Source: Bacteroidales bacterium
Lineage (GTDB): Bacteria > Bacteroidota > Bacteroidia > Bacteroidales > UBA932
Assembly: GCA_016287075.1 (NCBI GenBank)
Contig: JAEEVC010000014.1
Location: 1-64,000 of the forward strand
Direction of reading: 5' to 3'
Length of the DNA stretch: 64,000 nucleotides
A program made the translations under genes and the position numbers. Position 1 is the stretch's first letter, and each line of letters opens with the position of its first letter. The notes below the pieces were generated by a model that was not told the DNA's origin, did no database searches, and saw only the letters and a program-made list of their open reading frames with translations. Below, one piece after another: positions 32,287 through 43,500 of the stretch.

Positions 32287-33306
32287 ATGACACTTAGAAA
32301 AGCATTCCTTTCCTTTTTCCTGCCCGCGGCGCTGCTTGTCGGCGCCTGCGGGCCGGAAAATGTCGTCAATCCGGTGACGCCTCCGGCTCCCAAGGACGAT
32401 CCGGAACCGGAAACCCCGGATACGCCCGGCACCCCGGACACCCCTGGTGACGGCGCCGTGTCCATGACCATCTGCACGTTTAATATCCGCTATGAGAACA
32501 GCGCGGACAAATATCCGGACGGCTCCAGCGCCGCCTGGTCGGTCCGTGCCCCCGCGGTGAAGAAGTTCATCGACGAGACGAAGCCCGACCTCATCGGCTT
32601 GCAGGAAATCCGCAAGGGACAGTCGCAGTGGTTTTCCTCCCAGCTCAGTTCCGATTATGGCTACTATGATGTCAGCCGCGACAATGCGTCCGGCACGACG
32701 GTGGCCAGCGCGGGCGGAGAAGGCGTCGGCTTCCTTTATAAGAAAGACCGTTTCGAACTGGTGATGAAGGATTTCTTCTGGCTGGATGAGAATCCCCGGA
32801 CGCGCCCGGCCCAGAATTCGGACGGGACCTACGGGGCCTGGAATTCGGCCTGCCGCCGCGTCACGGTGTACGGTGTGTTCAAGGACAAGAAACACGGCAA
32901 TTCCTACGTCTATTTCTTCCCGACGCACTATGACCACAAGAGTGCCGCGGCGCGGCAGAATGCCGCAGACCTCATGGTCGCGCAGATGAAGTCGATCTGC
33001 AAGGTGGACAACCTGAAAGATCCCGGCAACGTCGTCATCTTCCATGTGGGCGACCTCAATGTCACGTACGATTCCGTCCAGTTGAAGAGCCTCAAGGACA
33101 ATATGTCCTATGCCAGGACCGCCATCGACGGACCCGACAAGGGAACGGCGACCTTCAACGGTTTCGGCAACAGCAACAGCATCATCGACCACATCTTCTA
33201 CGGCGGGAACGTGAAACCCGTCAAGTACTGGGTGGTGTCGGGCGGTTACGGGCTGCCGTACCTGTCGGACCACAATCCGGTGCTGTTCACCTGGGAATAC
33301 CAGTAG
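32287..33306 (+). CDS. Endonuclease/exonuclease/phosphatase family lipoprotein
   Basis: Lipobox LLVGAC; TFNIRYENS, DLIGLQEI, GDLNVTYDS, SIIDHIFY, LSDHNPV. Confidence 0.9.
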   Translation: MTLRKAFLSFFLPAALLVGACGPENVVNPVTPPAPKDDPEPETPDTPGTPDTPGDGAVSMTICTFNIRYENSADKYPDGSSAAWSVRAPAVKKFIDETKPDLIGLQEIRKGQSQWFSSQLSSDYGYYDVSRDNASGTTVASAGGEGVGFLYKKDRFELVMKDFFWLDENPRTRPAQNSDGTYGAWNSACRRVTVYGVFKDKKHGNSYVYFFPTHYDHKSAAARQNAADLMVAQMKSICKVDNLKDPGNVVIFHVGDLNVTYDSVQLKSLKDNMSYARTAIDGPDKGTATFNGFGNSNSIIDHIFYGGNVKPVKYWVVSGGYGLPYLSDHNPVLFTWEYQ

Positions 33307-33308
33307 CC

Positions 33309-34466
33309 ATGAAAAGAAGCTGCTGTCTTTCCCTTCTCCTGATACCGGCAGTCGTTCTCTCCTGCCGGCAGAGCGAAACTGCCGGCAGGGAGACGATTCC
33401 GTTCGTGCGGCAGGTCGCCGCGGATTCCGCAGGGGCTTTCTCCATTGTAAAATCCTACCGGGAAAGCGGTCCCAGGGGGAGTATCGCCGTAATCGGCGAA
33501 CCCGAAAGCACGTTGCTCCTGACGGAACGCTTCCTGACCGCGGATGTCTTCGACAACATCGACGGACGGCGGAAGCCGGACGGCCTCCCGGATTTCTCCG
33601 GCGAGGTGTTCGACATGCTGATGGACCGGATGTACGAGCCCTATGAGCATTTCGTCGGAAGCGACCTGGACAGTCTCCGGGAGATGACCGTGCGGTATGC
33701 GCTCGCGGCCGTGGACACGGTCTGCCTCTCCAGTCCTTTCAATCCGGACCTGAAACTCAGGAAGCATTCGTCGAAAATCCTGGTCCTGACCTCTTCCCTG
33801 TGCTCCGAGTACGGCCATTTTGACGTGGATACCCTGTTCCAGATGGCCGGGAAGCGGATTTCGCTCATCGACCCGGTCCGTGCGATGTTCACGGCCGCGT
33901 CCGACGGGCGGGTCGGCGTGCAGCACTTCGGCGTCTGGGCGAGCCGGGAAGTCATCGATGCCGGCGCCTACCAGGCGGTTTTCCGCCGCAGATACCACGA
34001 CGGTTCGACGCTTTCCGCGTTCTGTCCGGCTGCGGAAGGCGACCTGGCCGCCCGTTTCCGGGATTTCCTCCGGCAGTACCGCGAGGGCGCTTCCGGCCCG
34101 CTGACGGCCTTGCTGCTGGACGATTATGGCGTGGACCCGTCGTTCATCGCGCGGGAAATCGACCGGATCCGGACGCAGGCGACGGAGGAAGATGTCGCGC
34201 TGAGCCGGATCATCTCTCCGGAGTTCCGCTGCATCGAGCCCATGGGTGCGATCACTTCGGCCTGTTACCGTATCCTTCGCCGGGACAACCGTTTCACCCA
34301 CGATATCGCCTACCCGAGGGCCCGCTTCTACCAGACGGAGGAATCGGAAAACGGCGATCCGGTGATGATTGAACTGAGCGACCGCTACCTGGCATCGGAA
34401 ATTGACAGTTTCATGGATGTCAATACCTTAACGACCAAGGCCTTCTATGTTCAAGATCAGTATTAG
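33309..34466 (+). CDS. Hypothetical lipoprotein
   Basis: Lipobox VVLSC; long ORF in the operon; no family recognised. Confidence 0.75.
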   Translation: MKRSCCLSLLLIPAVVLSCRQSETAGRETIPFVRQVAADSAGAFSIVKSYRESGPRGSIAVIGEPESTLLLTERFLTADVFDNIDGRRKPDGLPDFSGEVFDMLMDRMYEPYEHFVGSDLDSLREMTVRYALAAVDTVCLSSPFNPDLKLRKHSSKILVLTSSLCSEYGHFDVDTLFQMAGKRISLIDPVRAMFTAASDGRVGVQHFGVWASREVIDAGAYQAVFRRRYHDGSTLSAFCPAAEGDLAARFRDFLRQYREGASGPLTALLLDDYGVDPSFIAREIDRIRTQATEEDVALSRIISPEFRCIEPMGAITSACYRILRRDNRFTHDIAYPRARFYQTEESENGDPVMIELSDRYLASEIDSFMDVNTLTTKAFYVQDQY

Positions 34467-35305
34467 TGCCGAAGAGATCGAGGCGTTGGAACTGCGCTCC
34501 TTCCCGGGGAAAATCATTGTCGTGGATGACGAAGGCCCCGCATTCCGGGAGGGAATCCGCTATCTGAAACGGCAGAAGGTGCTCGGGTTCGATACGGAAA
34601 CGCGTCCGTCCTTCGATGCCCGCCGCGGGCAGTACGGGACGGCGCTCCTGCAACTCTCCGGGCCCAGTCAGGCCTATCTTTTCCGCCTGAAGAAACTCGG
34701 CATGCCGCAGGCGCTGTGCAAGATCCTCGCCGATCCGGGCATCGTCAAGGTGGGCGCGGCCACGGGCGGCGATATCCACGGCCTGCAGAGCCTGCACGGG
34801 TTCAAGGCCCAGTCCTTCGTCGATCTCCAGCAGATTGCCTGGCAATACGGCATCCGGGACATGGCCGTGAAAAAACTGACCGCCATCATCCTGGGTTTCA
34901 AGATTTCCAAGGCCCAGCAGCTCTCCAACTGGGAGGCGGAGACCCTTTCCGCCCCGCAGCAGCTGTATGCGGCGACGGACGCCTGGGTCTGCCGGGAAAT
35001 GTTCCTGAAACTGTCGCGTTCCGAAAGGCATCCGTTGACAGCCGAGGAGCGGATTCCGCCGCAAGCCCTTGAAAACCAGCGCCGCCAGGCCGAAGAACGG
35101 GCGGAGGCCATTGCGCGGGGTGAAATCCCTGCCCGGAAAGAGGCCCCCGCGCGGAAGAAGGAAGCGCCGCGGCAGCGGAAGCGCACCGAGGGCGGGGAGG
35201 CGAAGCGCCTGACCCGCTCCCAGCGCCGTCGCCGCCAGCGTGCGCGCAGCAAGCAGCGCAACCGCGACCGCAAGGCGCTGGAGGCGCTGAACAACGAAAA
35301 CAACA

Positions 35306-35313
<8 letters not shown>
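34447..35313 (+). CDS. 3'-5' exonuclease domain protein
   Basis: KVLGFDTETRPSFDARRGQYGTALLQLS, LQSLHGFKAQSFVDLQQIA, AATDAWVCREMFLKL; basic C-terminal tail. Confidence 0.88.
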
Positions 35314-36499
<1,186 letters not shown>

Positions 36500-36526
36500 C
36501 GGATTCCCCGCTGCAACCACTTGAGA

Positions 36527-37750
36527 ATGACCGACTATTCGCCAATCTATCTCCCCGAGACGGACGTGTACCGGATGGATGGGTTCCGTCCGCCGCTCGT
36601 GGATGCCGCCTATCTGGGCCGGCTGGGTGTCAAGGCACAGCCTTCGCCTTCCATGCTGGAAGGGCTGGAGCGGGGGTCCCGGATTTTCGCCCGGCGGCTG
36701 GAGGAGCGGAAACTGCTCCCTCGTACGCGGTTCGAACTCGTTGACATCGAACCGGCGGAGGTCGTCCCGGAAATCCACAATTATACCGGGCGCTGTCCGA
36801 CCCTGACCTATGAAATCAACCCGGTCCGCGGCTGCGGCGTCGGCTGTCAGTACTGCCTGGTCACGGACGGCGTGCATGAGCAGCCCCTGACGGCTGTCCG
36901 CAACTATCACCTCTATGTCCGCCGCCTGCTCGAGGAAAAGAACGGCGCGGGCAGCGAGAACCGGAACCATTATTATTATTTCTCGCCGAAGACGGAGGCC
37001 TTCCAGGAAGCGACCCTGCTCACCGGGATCGCCCACCGGATCCTGCGCGAGTTCATCGACCATTTCCGGCGTCACCCCGGCTCCCGGGCGCGCCTTTTCA
37101 TCGCCTCGAAGGCCGGTGCGCGCCATCTGGCGGTCGCCGACGGGGGAGAGACGGTCCTTGACCTTTTCGCCCGGCTGAAGGACCGGATGCAGTTCAATAC
37201 CAGCGTCTCCATCATGCCGAAGCCGTTCCGGGACCTGCTGGAACCCTATGCCGCCCCGCTGGAAGCGCGCATGGCCGCCGTCCGCCTTTGCCGGGAGCGG
37301 GGGATTCCCGCCGATTCCGCCCTCGTGCAGCCGATTTTCACGCCCTATCTGACGGAGGAGCATATCCGCAGCTTTTTCGATGCGCTCCATCGGGAGGGCA
37401 TCGTCAACTACAAGCCGGAATTCCTGACGGCCTGTATGGAAAACCTGGCCATGCTCGGTCCGCTGCTGGGACTCACCGATCCCCGGATGGAGCGCCAACT
37501 CTATGAGGATTACCTGCTTCCGTCCAACGAGGACCATCGCAAGCAGCGCGCCCGTACGGCCCCGGACCGCCGGCTCAGCCTGGAGGGGATCCGCCGGATG
37601 ATGGCCTATACCGACACGCTCGGGATGAGCGTCAGCATCTGCTACTGGGTGCGCCGCCAACTCGACATCCCCGAGTCCCTGATCCCGCTGGTCAACCGCA
37701 ACGGCTTCCAGTGCCTGGGCTACCAGTCGAAACTATTCGGCCATGTATAG
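36527..37750 (+). CDS. Radical SAM protein of unknown function
   Basis: INPVRGCGVGCQYCLV (CxxxCxxC); TIM-barrel-like remainder; no C-terminal SPASM-like Cys cluster. Confidence 0.8.
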   Translation: MTDYSPIYLPETDVYRMDGFRPPLVDAAYLGRLGVKAQPSPSMLEGLERGSRIFARRLEERKLLPRTRFELVDIEPAEVVPEIHNYTGRCPTLTYEINPVRGCGVGCQYCLVTDGVHEQPLTAVRNYHLYVRRLLEEKNGAGSENRNHYYYFSPKTEAFQEATLLTGIAHRILREFIDHFRRHPGSRARLFIASKAGARHLAVADGGETVLDLFARLKDRMQFNTSVSIMPKPFRDLLEPYAAPLEARMAAVRLCRERGIPADSALVQPIFTPYLTEEHIRSFFDALHREGIVNYKPEFLTACMENLAMLGPLLGLTDPRMERQLYEDYLLPSNEDHRKQRARTAPDRRLSLEGIRRMMAYTDTLGMSVSICYWVRRQLDIPESLIPLVNRNGFQCLGYQSKLFGHV

Positions 37751-38924
37751 CGATCTCGCCGACTACTACCTCCGCTGGTATCACGAGCGGCCCGTCGGCA
37801 TCACCTCTGCCCGGCGGGACGAGCTCCGGCGTCTCCATGCCATCCTCTATCGCTGCATCGACTTTTTCATCCATCATTATGAGGAATACGTCCCGCGGTG
37901 GATGCCGATGTATTTCGACAAGGAGATGGAAATCCTTGAGATCCAGAAGGATTATCCGTTCCGTGCGGGAACCTTCCGCCCCGATTACCTGGTGACGGAA
38001 GACGGCCGGTTGAAACTCTGCGAGATCACGTCCCGTTTCTTCGCCCACGGCATTTTCAGCAACTGGTTCTCCGAGCGGGCGGCGGAACGGTTCATGGGCC
38101 GCTTCCCGGACCGTGTGCGGGAGACCCGCTATGAAGAACTGCTTGATTACATGGCCGGTATCATCGGGAACCGCCGCAAGGTCTATGTGTTCAAAAGCGA
38201 TGACAGGACCCACGAGATCCGGCTTTACCGGCGCTTTTACGAAGCGATGGGGTGCCGTGTCGAGGTGCTGGAGGCGGGCGAGATCGACGCCCGGCGGAAA
38301 GAGTGGTCGGGCGGGGCCTTCCTTATCAGTGCGCTCAATCAGCGCGACATTTACCAGAAATGTTCGATGGACAGCATCAAAGCGATGGTTGAGGCGGGCA
38401 TGTATAATGATTTCCGGACCATTTATCTGCTTCATGACAAGCGCTTTATGCGCCTTTGGTTCCAGGATTGCCTCACGTCCCGCTGCCTCTCCGCCGAGGA
38501 GACGGCGTTCCTCCGGTCCCATGCCATTCCGACCTGGGTGCCGATGGAGGACTCCGCCCCGCTGGGGGATTATATCCGGGAGAAGGACCGGTACATCCTG
38601 AAGCCCGCCCGTGCCGGCAAGAGCGTTGGCGTCTATGCCGGACCGCTGACCGCGGAGAGCACCTGGCTTGGTCTCTGGGAGCATGAAGTGGACAGCATGG
38701 TCATCCAGCCCTTCCTCCCGCAGCGGACATATCCGGCGGTCTGGGAGGGACAGTCTTTCGACGATTATCTCTGCGGGATGATGCTCTGTGTCGATGACCG
38801 TTATTTCGATTCGGGCATGTTCCGCTGTTCCAGTTACCCCATCACCAATGTCCGGGACGACCGGAAGGCCTGCCCGCTCCATACGGACGATCCGGAACTC
38901 CTTTCCTGCTGCGACATGCTATGA
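37743..38924 (+). CDS. ATP-grasp-like (glutathionylspermidine synthase-like) protein
   Basis: DRYILKPARAGKSVGVYAG and VIQPFLPQRTYP resemble ATP-grasp nucleotide-binding segments. Confidence 0.6.
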   Translation: MYSDLADYYLRWYHERPVGITSARRDELRRLHAILYRCIDFFIHHYEEYVPRWMPMYFDKEMEILEIQKDYPFRAGTFRPDYLVTEDGRLKLCEITSRFFAHGIFSNWFSERAAERFMGRFPDRVRETRYEELLDYMAGIIGNRRKVYVFKSDDRTHEIRLYRRFYEAMGCRVEVLEAGEIDARRKEWSGGAFLISALNQRDIYQKCSMDSIKAMVEAGMYNDFRTIYLLHDKRFMRLWFQDCLTSRCLSAEETAFLRSHAIPTWVPMEDSAPLGDYIREKDRYILKPARAGKSVGVYAGPLTAESTWLGLWEHEVDSMVIQPFLPQRTYPAVWEGQSFDDYLCGMMLCVDDRYFDSGMFRCSSYPITNVRDDRKACPLHTDDPELLSCCDML

Positions 38925-39625
38925 TCCTCGCCGGCAACCAGCCCTATTTCCTCCCGTATCTGGGTTACTGGCAGCTGATTGCAGCGGCGGACCTGTTCCT
39001 CCTTGGCGACGACTACTGCTACATCCGGCGCGGCTGGGTCAACCGCAACCGGATTCTCGTGGACGGGGCCCCGCGTTATTTCCGCGTGGAAGTACGGAAG
39101 AATCCCGTCTCCCGGCTGATTTGCGACAAGGTGCGGGTGATGGACCCGAAACTGGACCGGAACCGCCTGAGGACCCTGGAAATGACCTATCACCGGGCGC
39201 CCTGTTTCGATGCAGGCTATGCGCTCGCGGAGCGGATCTTCGCCTGCCAGGATCCCGGCCTGCTTCCCTTCCTGGAGCACTCCATTCGGGAAGTATGTCA
39301 GTATCTGGAGATTACGACGCCCGTCGGCCGGATGTCGGAACTGGAGGGCAATGCCGCCTTCCGGCGGGAGGAGCGGATCTATGATGCCTGCCGCCGCCTG
39401 GGTGCCGACACCTACATCAACGCCGTCGGCGGCCAGGCAATATACCGTTTCCCGGAATTTGCCCGGCGGGGGATCCGCCTCCGTTTCCTGCGCAGCGGCC
39501 TGCCGCCCTATCCGCAGTTCGGCCGCCCCTTCGTCCCGAGCCTCTCCATCCTCGACGCCATCATGTTCAATCCGCCGGAGCGCCTGCAGGAAATGCTCCG
39601 GGACTATACCTGGATCGATGGATGA
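38921..39625 (+). CDS. WbqC family protein
   Basis: MILAGNQPYFLPYLGYWQLIAAADLFLLGDD.YIRRGWVNRNRI is WbqC-like. Confidence 0.85.
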   Translation: MILAGNQPYFLPYLGYWQLIAAADLFLLGDDYCYIRRGWVNRNRILVDGAPRYFRVEVRKNPVSRLICDKVRVMDPKLDRNRLRTLEMTYHRAPCFDAGYALAERIFACQDPGLLPFLEHSIREVCQYLEITTPVGRMSELEGNAAFRREERIYDACRRLGADTYINAVGGQAIYRFPEFARRGIRLRFLRSGLPPYPQFGRPFVPSLSILDAIMFNPPERLQEMLRDYTWIDG

Positions 39626-40418
39626 AGTAATCATGGTCAGTGTGCTGTGCATCACGTACAACCACGCGCCCTATATTCGGGATGCGCTGGATGGTTTCGT
39701 GGGACAGCGGACGGATTTCCGCTTCGAGGTGCTGGTCCATGATGACGCCTCGGAGGACGGCACGGCCGATATCGTCCGGGAATACGCCGCCCGCTATCCG
39801 GACCTGATCCGTCCGGTCCTCCAGACCGCCAACCAGTATTCCCGGGGCCTCCAGCCGACCCGGACCTTCCTGCGGCCCCTGGTCCAGGGCCGCTATGTCG
39901 CGTTCTGCGAGGGCGACGATTACTGGACCGATTCCGGTAAGCTGCAGAAACAGGTCGATGCCCTGGAAGCGCATCCGGAAGCCGATATCTGCGCCCACCC
40001 GGCGCTCTCCCTCTGGCCGGACGGCTCCCGGCACATCATGGGACCGAAGCGGGGAGGAAAGGTCATCCCGGCGGAGCGGGTCATCCTCGGCGGCGGCGCC
40101 TTCGTGGCAACCGCATCGCTGCTCTGCCGTTCTTCCATCTACCTGAAGGACAGCCGCATGCGAGATATTCTCTTCAATGACTATACCCTCCAGATCCAGG
40201 GCTCGCTCCGGGGCGGCATGCTGTATCTGCCGGATTGTATGAGCGCCTACCGTTTCCGCCATCCCGGTTCCTGGACGGCTTCCCACCGCGCAGAGGACCC
40301 GCTCCTGCTCGCCCGAGCACTCGACGCGCTGGACGCCGAGACTGCCGGCCGCTTCCATCGCGCCATCCGCCGCCGCGAGCGCCGCGACCGCCTGGAACAG
40401 TGGCTCAAACGCCGCTGA
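39618..40418 (+). CDS. Family 2 glycosyltransferase
   Basis: VSVLCITYNHAPYIRDALDGFVGQ, VLVHDDASEDGTADIVREYA, YVAFCEGDDYWTD. Confidence 0.93.
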   Translation: MDEVIMVSVLCITYNHAPYIRDALDGFVGQRTDFRFEVLVHDDASEDGTADIVREYAARYPDLIRPVLQTANQYSRGLQPTRTFLRPLVQGRYVAFCEGDDYWTDSGKLQKQVDALEAHPEADICAHPALSLWPDGSRHIMGPKRGGKVIPAERVILGGGAFVATASLLCRSSIYLKDSRMRDILFNDYTLQIQGSLRGGMLYLPDCMSAYRFRHPGSWTASHRAEDPLLLARALDALDAETAGRFHRAIRRRERRDRLEQWLKRR

Positions 40419-40475
40419 CAGACCGCTGTAGAGGGCTTTTACGCCTTGAAAGGCAATTTTTTCCGATTTTTTTCT

Positions 40476-40483
40476 TAAATTTG
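40476..40483 (+). promoter_or_regulatory. -7 element TAAATTTG upstream of the lipoprotein triad
   Basis: Matches TAnnTTTG; no convincing -33. Confidence 0.4.
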
Positions 40484-40515
40484 TACAATTTAAGCCACGC
40501 AATTTAAGCCATACA

Positions 40516-43500
40516 ATTACGCATCGTGTTTCTTCTTATCTTTTCGGCCTTCTGGCAGGTGCCTCTGTTCTCTTGTCAGCTTGTGCCCGACAGGAAGACC
40601 ATCCCGCTTCTGCGGACGCCGACCGGTATCTCCGCAGTTTTTCCATGGACATAGAATCTGTTTCGACGCGGGCGGCGATCGATTTCACCAGCGGTTCCGT
40701 TACCTGGAACGACGACGACCGTGTCCTGGTCTATGTCCCCGGTACGGCCCAATCCGCTGAATATAAATACGAAGGGGGCGTCTTTGTCCCCGTTGGTTCC
40801 GAACCGCTTGAAACAGGCGATGCGCTCGCATATGCCTACTATCCCGCGGATGCCTTTTCCATCGACGGGGGCACCGTCACCCTCGCGATGCCTGCCTCGG
40901 TAACGGCTGATCCCGGCAACAAACTGCCGATGGGCGGCATCATTCCCGCCGGGCAGATCGCCGGCGGGAAACCCCGGCCGGAAGGGACTTTCAAGAGCCT
41001 GGGATCCATCATCTGGCTCAAACTGACGGCCGTCGAGGGCAAGGAAGGCACCGTGACGGCGGTCCGGATCGAAAATTCCTCGCTCGCCCTGACGGGTTCG
41101 GCCCCGGTGAGCTGGAACGACGATACGCCCGCTCTGGGTTCGCTCGACGGCGAAAAGGCCATAGAAGTGGCTTGCTCTAAGATACTTACGACTTCCGCTC
41201 CGGCCGAGTTCTATCTTTTCGTGCCTGCCGGCGACCAGCAGGACCTCAGCCTGGAACTGACCCTCGAGGAGGTAGCCGGATACAAATCCTCCGTCAAATA
41301 CGCGCGGACCGGCACCCTGGCCCTTGCGCGCAACAAGGTCCTTCCCATCAGCCTCGACGTGAACGGCAAAGTGCCGAGAGGCATCGCTACGGCGGCCGAT
41401 TTCAAGGCCTTCGCCGCGGCGGTGAATGCCGGCGCTTCCACCGCTGAATGGGAGAATGCGGAAGGATGGGTGAACTTATTGAATGACATCGATTTCGAAG
41501 GCGTCTCCGACTTTGTGCCCGCCGGTTTCGCCAAGGCTCCCTGGAACAGCAGCATGGAGCCCGTCTTCTCGGCTGGGACCCATCCCTTCACCGGCAAGTT
41601 CGACGGCAACGCCTTCCATATCAAGAACCTCCATCTGGTTTGCAATGAGACCGCCGCCGGGAAACACTACGGCCTGTTCGGTTCCCTGGGCCCGGGCGCC
41701 GTGGTCCAGAATTTCGTGATCGAGGACAACTGCTCCCTCACCGTTTCTTCCAGCGTCTCCCTGAGCGCCGGCCTGATCGCCGGCCTGGTCTATGACGCCG
41801 AGGTGCGGGATGTCACCAGCTATGCGCCGCTCACCTACGACGGCGCCGCGACCGGCTTCGTGCACATGGCCCTCATCGGCGGCTGCTTCGCCAAGAATCA
41901 GGGCACGACCGTCGACAGCGTGCACAACCGGGGTGAGATTTCGGCCATGAACACCGCCAACGACAAGGGCAACGTACAGGCTATCCATATTGCGGGCATC
42001 GTCGGCTTCACGAACGCCCCTGCCGACGGAAAGGCGACCACGACCATCGCATCCTGCAACAACTACGCGGACATCGTCTCCCAGGCCGGCCGCACCGCCG
42101 GCATCGTTGCGGCCGCCAACCGCTGCACGGAGATCAACGACTGCGAGAACCACGGCGACCAGGCCAACAGCATGCCCGCCTCCGGCGCCGGCCGGCTGGG
42201 CGGGGTCGTCTGCTTCGTCAACGGTTCCAACATGTCCGCCTGCAAGAACTACGGCAACATCTCCTCCAGCACCAATGCCTGCGTGGGCGGCATCTTCTGC
42301 CTGCCCAACGCCGGCACCTACAAGAACCTGGAGAATTACGGCGAAGTGGTCACGGACAATGCCAACCGCGGCGTCTTCTTCGGCTATGTCAACCAGGCCG
42401 CCGTGTTCGAAGGCGGCATCGCATCCGGGCGTGTGGGCACCTATAACAACGGTTCTCCCGTCTGGGACGTCTATTCGGAGGCCGACAAGGTGGCGTACCT
42501 CGGCGTGCAGCAGAACAGCAAGGGCTCCGGATACAACACCATCAACATCACCATCGCGACTGGGGATGTGCCCTCGGGTGATCCTTCCTTCAACGTGGAG
42601 GCCGGACTGCGGATCTTCTTCATCGGCAACAGCTTCACCAAGGACGCCGTGGAGCATCTTCCCGGTATCCTGGATGCCGCCGGCATTACGGACGTGCAGA
42701 TGGTCCACATGTATTACGGCGGACGCACCATCCCGGAATACAACAGCGGCTACAGCTCCGCCACGGACTACCATTGCTATATCTGCAACCCGGGGGCGAC
42801 GAACTGGACCGATGTGTCCGGCAAGAGCCTCGAAGTTGTCGCCAAGAGCGCGAACTGGGACATCATCACCATCCAGGAGCATACCGGCAGGCAGCTCGCC
42901 TGGGGTTGGACCTCAACGGAGAAAGCGGCCGTGGACGGCCTTCTGAACAAGCTCAAGGCCAATCAGGACGCCCGCGGCGCCTCCCCGAAATACTACTACA
43001 TCCTCTCGCAGGCCTACCATGACCTCTCCAAGGCCCAGAATGTCTCCAAGCCGTTCACGGACACGGATACCATGTGGCCGGTGATCGCCGCCCAGGCGCG
43101 GAGCGCCGTCACCGAATGCGGCTTCGACGGAATCATCTCCACCGGCGCCATGTTGCAGAACCTGCGCACCAGCTGGGCCAACAACGCCATGGGGCTGACC
43201 CGCGACGGATACCACATGGACCTGGGCCTGGCCCGCTATGGCGCCTCCTGCACCGTTTTCGAGACCATCATCGGCCCCAATCACAAGCAGGAACTGCTGG
43301 ACAACAATACTTTCCATCCCAATGTGGGAACTCCGGTCACGGAGTACAATGCCCCGCTGGCCCTGAAAGCGGCCCGGCATGCCATCGCCCATCCCTATGA
43401 CGTGACGGATATGAGCGGGGAAACGGATCCCACCCCGGTCAGCGACATCCGGATCTCCAATGCGGCGCAGCTGCTGGAGTTCGCCTCGCGGGTCAACAGC

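Noticed and set aside
36527-37750. Radical SAM gene as a RiPP maturase
   Set aside because: No precursor peptide in the 27-nt gap upstream or in the overlapping downstream genes, and no C-terminal SPASM-like Cys cluster; the YSAP peptides are about 7 kb away next to lipoproteins.
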